NCBI RefSeq assembly: GCF_003112775.1
Contig: NZ_BFCH01000018.1
Coordinates: forward strand, 920,362 to 984,361
Direction of reading: 5' to 3'
Source of the DNA: Mycobacterium montefiorense
GTDB lineage: Bacteria; Actinomycetota; Actinomycetes; Mycobacteriales; Mycobacteriaceae
Length of the DNA: 64,000 bases
Part shown: in pieces, positions 59,633 to 64,000 of the stretch
How the letters are laid out: each line of letters opens with the position of its first letter
Position numbering within the stretch: the stretch's first letter is position 1
Translations under genes and position numbers: made by a program
Notes under the pieces: model-generated
Seen by the model: the letters and a program-made list of their open reading frames with translations, nothing else
Databases searched by the model: none
Told to the model about the DNA's origin: nothing

Positions 59633-60897
59633 ATGTCCTCAGCGCCCGTTTCGGAATCGGTTTCAGCCATCGAATTACTCCCCACACCAGTTGGCGTCGC
59701 CAGTCCGTATCCGCTGTATGAACAATTGAGAAAGCTCTCACCCGTTGCGGGGTATCGGGATTGGCCGCCCGGAACGATTCCCGGCGCCGACGAACCCGTC
59801 ACCGCGTGGGCGTTGTTCCGTTATGGCCAGGTCTTCGAGGCCGCCAAGGACAGCACGACCTTCTCGTCGCGCGATCCCTTGCAAGAGGCCTCGTCGGCAC
59901 CGAGCCTGATGCTGGTCAACACCGACCCGCCCAAGCACGAAGTGGAACGAAAGCTGGTCAGCCAGGCGTTTTCCCCCCGCCGCGTCAAGAAGCTGGAGGG
60001 GTGGCTGAGCGAGCTGATCCCGCAGCTACTCGAGTCGCTCGACGAGGACTGGGCCCGACCGTGGAGGTGATGGAATTCGCCGCCGAGGTTCCGACCCGGG
60101 CCATGGTCCGACTGCTCGGATTGCCCGACGGCGACCATGTGCGGTTTCGGCGGTGGGCCAACGCCTTCATGCTGTCGTCGTCGCTCACCCCCGAAGAGCG
60201 CATCGCCAGCAACGAGGAAATGGTGACGACGTTCGCCACTCGACTCGCCGAGCACACCGCCCGGCTGGCGGAGCGGGAGAACGGCGACGACATCGAAGGA
60301 GTGGAGGACGCCGAGGACCTGATTTCGGCGTTGTTGCGTGCCGAGGTGGACGGGCAGCGCCTCACCCCAGAGGAAATCGTGCGGTTCTGCGTCACGCTGG
60401 TAGTCGCCGGTAGCGAGACCACGACCTTTCTGATCGGTAACCTGCTACACGCGCTGGCTCGAGAGCCAGAGCTGCAAGCGCGACTTCGTGCCGACCGAAC
60501 GCTGCTGAACCTCTTTGTCGAAGAGACGCTTCGGCTCGACGGGCCGCCACAACGCCTGTTTCGCATCGCGACCCGTGATGTCGAGATCGACGGCAAGCTG
60601 ATCCGCCAAGGGGAGTGGGTCGCGTTGTTCTTCGGTTCGGCCAACCGCGATCCCGCGGTGTTTCCCAATCCCGATCGGCTCGACATCGATCGGCCGAACA
60701 TTCGCCAGCAGCTCTCGCTGGGTCATGGTCTGCACTTCTGCCTCGGCGCTTCGCTGGCGCGATTGGAGGTGATGGCGGTGCTCAATGCCGTGCTCGATCG
60801 TTATCAGACGATCGCCCTGACCGACGACCCCGGCACCAAGCAGACGGCCAGCCTGCTGACGCACGCCTATGTCCGTCTACCCCTTCACCTTTCGTAG
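59633..60897 (+). pseudogene. Cytochrome P450 with frameshift at about 60051
   Basis: Two frames together give one P450. The first, from ATG 59633, runs PYPLYEQLRKLSPVAGYRDW to LLESLDEDW and then ends at a TGA (60068-60070). The second resumes at GPTVEVMEFAAEVPTRAMVR and carries the I-helix AGSETTTFLIG, ExxR as EETLRL, and the heme loop LGHGLHFCLG. Restoring one G in the GGG run 60051-60053 would give a single chain of 421 residues ending HLS. Either a genuine pseudogene or a homopolymer read error. With SnoaL and a ferredoxin behind it, the operon looks like a complete P450 system. Confidence 0.8.
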
Positions 60898-60911
60898 CCG
60901 AAGGCGCAGTC

Positions 60912-61319
60912 ATGACCAACACGACCGAGACGCGCAATATCGCTGCCACCAAGACCATCTACGCCGCGGTTCCCGCCGGCGACCTGCACACCGCGCTGAG
61001 TTATCTCGATCCCGAGGTGCGAATTACCTACTACGGCACCGAGATGATCCCTTACGCAGGCGACTACCGAGGAATAGACGAAGCGACGATGTTCTTCACC
61101 AAGGTCGGGCAGAACATCGAGATCGTCGAGATGCAGGCGTGGAAGTTCATCGCTCAAGGCGACGACCTCGCCACCTGGGGCCGGCAACGCTTCCGGCGGC
61201 CCGCCACCGGACACGAGTGGGAATCCGAGTTCGCGCACATCATTACGCTTCGCGATGGCCGCTGGTTGCACTTCCGTGACTTCATGAATTCGGCCCTCAC
61301 CCTGCAGGCCTTCTCATGA
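60912..61319 (+). CDS. SnoaL/NTF2-like protein in P450 operon
   Basis: 135 residues from ATG 60912. An NTF2-like cone is suggested by IYAAVPAGDLHTALSYLDPEVRITYYG, the Trp-rich central strands (WKFIAQGDDLATWGRQRFR) and HIITLRDGRWLHFRDFMN. Related to ketosteroid-isomerase-type SnoaL-like-2 proteins; the Asp pair of KSI cannot be assigned with certainty. It is 14 bp after the P450 and overlaps the ferredoxin start by 4 bp (ATGA). Confidence 0.72.
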   Translation: MTNTTETRNIAATKTIYAAVPAGDLHTALSYLDPEVRITYYGTEMIPYAGDYRGIDEATMFFTKVGQNIEIVEMQAWKFIAQGDDLATWGRQRFRRPATGHEWESEFAHIITLRDGRWLHFRDFMNSALTLQAFS

Positions 61320-61510
61320 AAGTCGCGGTGGATCGCGAAATCTGCATGTCCGCCGGAATGTGCGTGATGACCGCCGATGAGTTCTTCGACCAGGACGATG
61401 ACGGCATCGTGCGCCTTGCCTCCGATGAGGTACCGGACACTGCGGCGCGCAGGGTGCGTAACGCCGTCAAATTGTGCCCTTCGGGGGCACTGCAGTTGGT
61501 TCCGGAGTGA
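61316..61510 (+). CDS. Ferredoxin, [3Fe-4S]-type, P450 partner
   Basis: 64 residues. Cys10, Cys16 and Cys54-Pro form C-x5-C...CP; the central position that would complete a [4Fe-4S] site is Ala13. This is the small actinobacterial ferredoxin that passes electrons to P450 enzymes. It is translationally coupled to the SnoaL-like gene, and presumably served the frameshifted P450. It is the last gene before the mce3 promoter. Confidence 0.87.
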   Translation: MKVAVDREICMSAGMCVMTADEFFDQDDDGIVRLASDEVPDTAARRVRNAVKLCPSGALQLVPE

Positions 61511-61588
61511 GCTGTCCGGCCACCGTGACACGGCCCGAAGCCGGGCCGCAAGACAGCCGCGGACGCGGCTGGCCGCTAAGCCTTATGG

Positions 61589-61683
61589 CAGTACTAGCAA
61601 GATACATCATCACACATAAGTGCCTATTTGCTTCGTTATTTACGAATCTGTCAGTGGTACACATGCGTATTGGCTATGGACAT
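61589..61683. promoter_or_regulatory. Mce3R-type control module, copy 2 (yrbE3A promoter)
   Basis: Inverted relative to copy 1: CAGTACTAGCAAGATAC (61589-61605) is the complement of block B, and GCGTATTGGCTATGGACAT (61665-61683) that of block A. The total span is 95 bp against 94 bp in copy 1, with 38 of 45 positions equal over block B and its adjoining 28 bp. Relative to both yrbE3A and echA13 the order is block B, block A, gene. A strong candidate operator for Mce3R. Confidence 0.8.
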
Positions 61684-61801
61684 GAAGGTGGCGTGCCGCG
61701 TACCCTCGCGGATGTCGCTAGTCCACTTCGAACTGTCCGGGGGACACCGTGAGCAGCTCCACCCGACGACACGGCATCGAATCCAGGCGGTGCCCGGCGC
61801 G

Positions 61802-62575
61802 ATGGTGATGGTGGTCGGTCAAGCCGCAAAGCCGGTCCGCGCGATGGGCGACTTTTTCGTGATGTCGGCGGAGACGTTCGTGTCGATCTTCAGGCCGCCG
61901 TTCGCGTGGCGTGAATACCTAATTCAGTGCTGGTTCGTGGCGCGGGTGTCGACACTGCCGGGGGTGTTGATGACGATCCCGTGGGCGGTGATTTCGGGAT
62001 TCCTCTTCAATGTCCTGCTGACCGATATCGGTGCGGCCGACTTTTCCGGCACCGGCTGCGCGATCTTCACCGTCGACCAAAGCGCCCCGATCGTCACAGT
62101 GTTGGTGGTGGCGGGCGCGGGCTCTACCGCAATGTGCGCCGATCTTGGTGCCCGCACCATCCGTGAGGAGCTTGACGCCCTGAAGGTAATGGGTATCAAT
62201 CCGATCCAAGCGCTGGCGGTTCCCCGGGTGCTGGCGGCGACGACGGTCTCGCTGGCGCTCAGCACGGTGGTCACCGCGACCGGTCTTCTCGGCGCGTTCT
62301 TCTGTTCGGTATTTCTCATGCACGTCTCGGCGGGCGCGTGGGTCGCGGGTCTGACCACCCTCACCCACACCATCGACGTCATCATTTCGATGATCAAGGC
62401 AACGCTGTTCGGGCTGATGGCCGGGCTGATCGCCTGCTACAAGGGCATGTCGGTCGGCGGGGGCCCAGCGGGCGTCGGCAGGGCGGTGAACGAGACGGTG
62501 GTGTTCGCCTTCATCGTCTTGTTCGTCATCAACATCATCGTCACGGCCGTCGGCATGCCGTTCATGGTGTCGTGA
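61802..62575 (+). CDS. yrbE3A: Mce3 permease subunit YrbE3A
   Basis: 257 residues from ATG 61802; the frame is open back to 61628, but those codons cross the control module and lack YrbE character. An ATG at 61808 is also possible; no strong ribosome site helps. MlaE-type permease: RPPFAWREYLIQCWFVARV, five or six membrane helices, the EExDAL-type coupling helix GARTIREELDALKVMGINP, and KGMSVGGGPAGVGRAVNETV. With YrbE3B it forms the membrane pair of the Mce3 lipid importer, energised by the shared ATPase Mkl. Confidence 0.85.
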   Translation: MVMVVGQAAKPVRAMGDFFVMSAETFVSIFRPPFAWREYLIQCWFVARVSTLPGVLMTIPWAVISGFLFNVLLTDIGAADFSGTGCAIFTVDQSAPIVTVLVVAGAGSTAMCADLGARTIREELDALKVMGINPIQALAVPRVLAATTVSLALSTVVTATGLLGAFFCSVFLMHVSAGAWVAGLTTLTHTIDVIISMIKATLFGLMAGLIACYKGMSVGGGPAGVGRAVNETVVFAFIVLFVINIIVTAVGMPFMVS

Positions 62576-62584
62576 GGTGAACCG

Positions 62585-63436
62585 ATGACGGTCAGCGTTC
62601 CGAGCCCCCCTACGCAGGTGCAGCGCCTCACGAAAAGCATTGTGGGCGAATGGACCCGGATGGGGTCGCAGGTACGGTTCTATGCCAGCGCCGTCGCGGG
62701 GATTCCCGACGCCGTGATGCACTACCGGGGCGAGCTGCTGCGGGTGATCGCGCAAATGGGTTTGGGTGTTGGAACTCTCGCGGTGATCGGTGGCACCGTA
62801 GTCATCGTCGGGTTCTTGGCGATGACTACGGGCGCGATCGTCGCGGTACAGGGCTACAACCAGTTCGCGTCCGTGGGTGTCGAAGCCTTGACCGGCTTCG
62901 CGTCTGCCTTCTTCAACACCCGGGAGATCCAGCCAGGAACGGTCATGGTCGCGCTGGCCGCCACCGTCGGCGCCGGCGCCACCGCACAACTGGGCGCGAT
63001 GCGGATCAACGAGGAAATCGATGCGCTCGAAGTGATCGGTATCCGCAGCGTCAGTTACCTGGCCAGCACGAGAGTGCTGGCGGGAGTAGTCGTGGCGATC
63101 CCGCTGTTTTGCGTGGGGCTGATGACGGCATATCTGGCCGCTCGCATCGGCACCACGGCCGTCTACGGCCAGGGGTCCGGTGTCTACGACCACTACTTCA
63201 ACACGTTCCTACGCCCGACCGATGTGCTCTGGTCGTCGTTCGAGGTCGTCGTGGTCTCTCTGATGATCATGCTGGTGTGTACCTACTACGGGTACACCGC
63301 GCACGGTGGCCCCGCCGGGGTCGGCGAAGCCGTCGGCAGGGCCGTGCGCGCCTCGATGGTCCTCGCCTCGATCGCGATCGTCATCATGACGCTCGCCATC
63401 TACGGCCAATCCCCGAACTTCCACCTGGCGAGCTAG
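62585..63436 (+). CDS. yrbE3B: Mce3 permease subunit YrbE3B
   Basis: 283 residues, ATG 62585, 9 bp after yrbE3A with GTGAGGTG upstream. MlaE-family features: VGTLAVIGGTVVIVGFLAMT, ALAATVGAGATAQLGAMRIN, then EEIDALEVIGIRSVSYLAST (coupling helix), and YYGYTAHGGPAGVGEAVGRA. The N-terminal 35 residues are a cytoplasmic extension typical of the B subunit. It pairs with YrbE3A in the inner membrane beneath the Mce3A-F substrate-binding complex. Confidence 0.92.
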   Translation: MTVSVPSPPTQVQRLTKSIVGEWTRMGSQVRFYASAVAGIPDAVMHYRGELLRVIAQMGLGVGTLAVIGGTVVIVGFLAMTTGAIVAVQGYNQFASVGVEALTGFASAFFNTREIQPGTVMVALAATVGAGATAQLGAMRINEEIDALEVIGIRSVSYLASTRVLAGVVVAIPLFCVGLMTAYLAARIGTTAVYGQGSGVYDHYFNTFLRPTDVLWSSFEVVVVSLMIMLVCTYYGYTAHGGPAGVGEAVGRAVRASMVLASIAIVIMTLAIYGQSPNFHLAS

Positions 63437-63440
63437 CGGC

Positions 63441-64000
63441 ATGAATCGCGGCCCAGGTAAACATCGTCTGCACGACGCATGGTGGACGCTGATGCTGTTC
63501 GCGGCGATCGGTGTGGTTGTCCTCGTGACGGCAATGTCCTTCAGCGGCACGCTGCGGTCCTACGTGCCGGTGACGCTTACCTCGGACCGCTCCGGGCTGG
63601 TGATGGACACCGGCGCCAAGGTCATGATGCGCGGTGTGCAGGTGGGTCGCGTCAATCAGATCGATCAGACCAATCAGGACAAGGCGGGCTCCAGCATCAA
63701 ACTGGAGATCGAGCCCGATCAAATCCGTTACATCCCCGCCAATGTCGAGGCACGGATCAGCGCCACCACTGCATTCGGAGCTAAGTTCGTCGACCTGGTG
63801 ATACCGCAAAACCCCAGTCGTGCGCGGCTGTCCGCCGGAACTGTATTGCATTCGAAGAATGTCAGTACGGAGATCAACACCGTGTTCGAGAACGTCGTCG
63901 ACCTGCTCAACATGATCGATCCGCTGAAGCTGAACGCGGTGCTGACCGCCGTCGCCGATGCCGTGCGCGGGCAAGGCGAACGAATAGGCACCGCCACCAC
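63441..64000 (+). CDS. mce3A: Mce3A, N-terminal part (cut by window end)
   Basis: 186 complete codons from ATG 63441; the frame is open at the edge. A membrane anchor (about 16-36) is followed by the MCE domain: VTLTSDRSGLVMDTGAKVMM, then RGVQVGRVNQI with the conserved GV-x-VG, and RISATTAFGAKFVDL. It then enters the helical region (VDLLNMIDPLKLNAVLTAVA). Mce3A is one of six MCE subunits that build a periplasmic tunnel for lipid import. It starts 4 bp after yrbE3B; the rest of the mce3 operon should follow. Confidence 0.92.
   Translation, partial: MNRGPGKHRLHDAWWTLMLFAAIGVVVLVTAMSFSGTLRSYVPVTLTSDRSGLVMDTGAKVMMRGVQVGRVNQIDQTNQDKAGSSIKLEIEPDQIRYIPANVEARISATTAFGAKFVDLVIPQNPSRARLSAGTVLHSKNVSTEINTVFENVVDLLNMIDPLKLNAVLTAVADAVRGQGERIGTAT

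Noticed and set aside
61628..61801. N-terminal extension of YrbE3A
   Set aside because: These codons run through the conserved control module and do not resemble YrbE proteins, so they are treated as promoter DNA.
1..64000. CRISPR arrays, rRNA, tRNA and complete insertion sequences
   Set aside because: No repeat-spacer pattern, RNA gene or transposase with terminal repeats was recognised on reading both strands.

Overview
The window is a high-G+C mycobacterial chromosome segment. Gene content and order match, from memory of the M. tuberculosis H37Rv map, the stretch from Rv1902c (nanT) to Rv1966 (mce3A). Between the shared anchors lie several blocks that H37Rv lacks, and some H37Rv genes are missing at their expected place (katG-furA, PPE34/35, mpt63, Rv1939, and most of Rv1942c-Rv1962c). 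The organism is therefore best read as a non-tuberculous, probably slow-growing Mycobacterium; the species cannot be fixed from the sequence alone. I saw no rRNA, tRNA, CRISPR array or intact insertion sequence.

Left third (1-20 kb). nanT (cut by the window edge), an amidohydrolase, a small membrane protein (Rv1903-like), an enoyl-CoA hydratase, a STAS protein, D-amino-acid oxidase aao and an exported Rv1906c-like protein come first. Positions 5.3-13.9 kb, where katG-furA would be expected, hold accessory catabolic genes: SRPBCC, nitroreductase and carboxymuconolactone-decarboxylase-type genes; two paralogous NIPSNAP-like genes flanking an acyl-CoA synthetase broken by an in-frame stop; nitronate monooxygenase with a tautomerase; and a TetR regulator divergent from a phytoene-dehydrogenase-like flavoprotein with a perfect palindromic operator between them. 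Synteny resumes with fadB5, an ArsR/SRPBCC pair, the Rv1913 and Rv1914c homologues and an unsplit isocitrate lyase 2.

Middle (20-44 kb). Small exported proteins, a luciferase-like oxidoreductase, an FAD monooxygenase, two tandem beta-lactamase-fold lipoproteins (Rv1922/lipD position), a coupled short-chain fatty acid transporter and allophanate-hydrolase-like amidase, fadD31, Rv1927- and Rv1928c-like genes with a KstR-type site, two DJ-1/PfpI proteins (one AraC-type), tpx, and then a leftward beta-oxidation operon echA13-fadE17-fadE18 ending in a 1044-residue protein made of two complete acyl-CoA synthetases.

Right third (44-64 kb). The rightward mel2-type operon (Rv1936, the three-domain Rv1937 oxygenase, ephB, ribA1, Rv1941) lacks the Rv1939 flavin reductase. 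A truncated REP13E12 gene is joined to the 3' end of a phage major capsid gene. The two-TetR-domain regulator mce3R follows, with a limonene-epoxide-hydrolase-like gene, then an SCP2/aldehyde dehydrogenase/LuxR/P450/SnoaL/ferredoxin block inserted between mce3R and yrbE3A-yrbE3B-mce3A, which runs off the right edge.

The most informative non-coding signal is a 94-95 bp module, carrying 19-bp and 17-bp identical blocks, found between echA13 and the mel2 operon and again, inverted, in front of yrbE3A. It fits a shared Mce3R control region that ties lipid uptake (Mce3), beta-oxidation and mel2 oxidation together. A second candidate regulon links SCP2-ALDH and the P450 through paired C4/G4 inverted repeats next to the LuxR gene.
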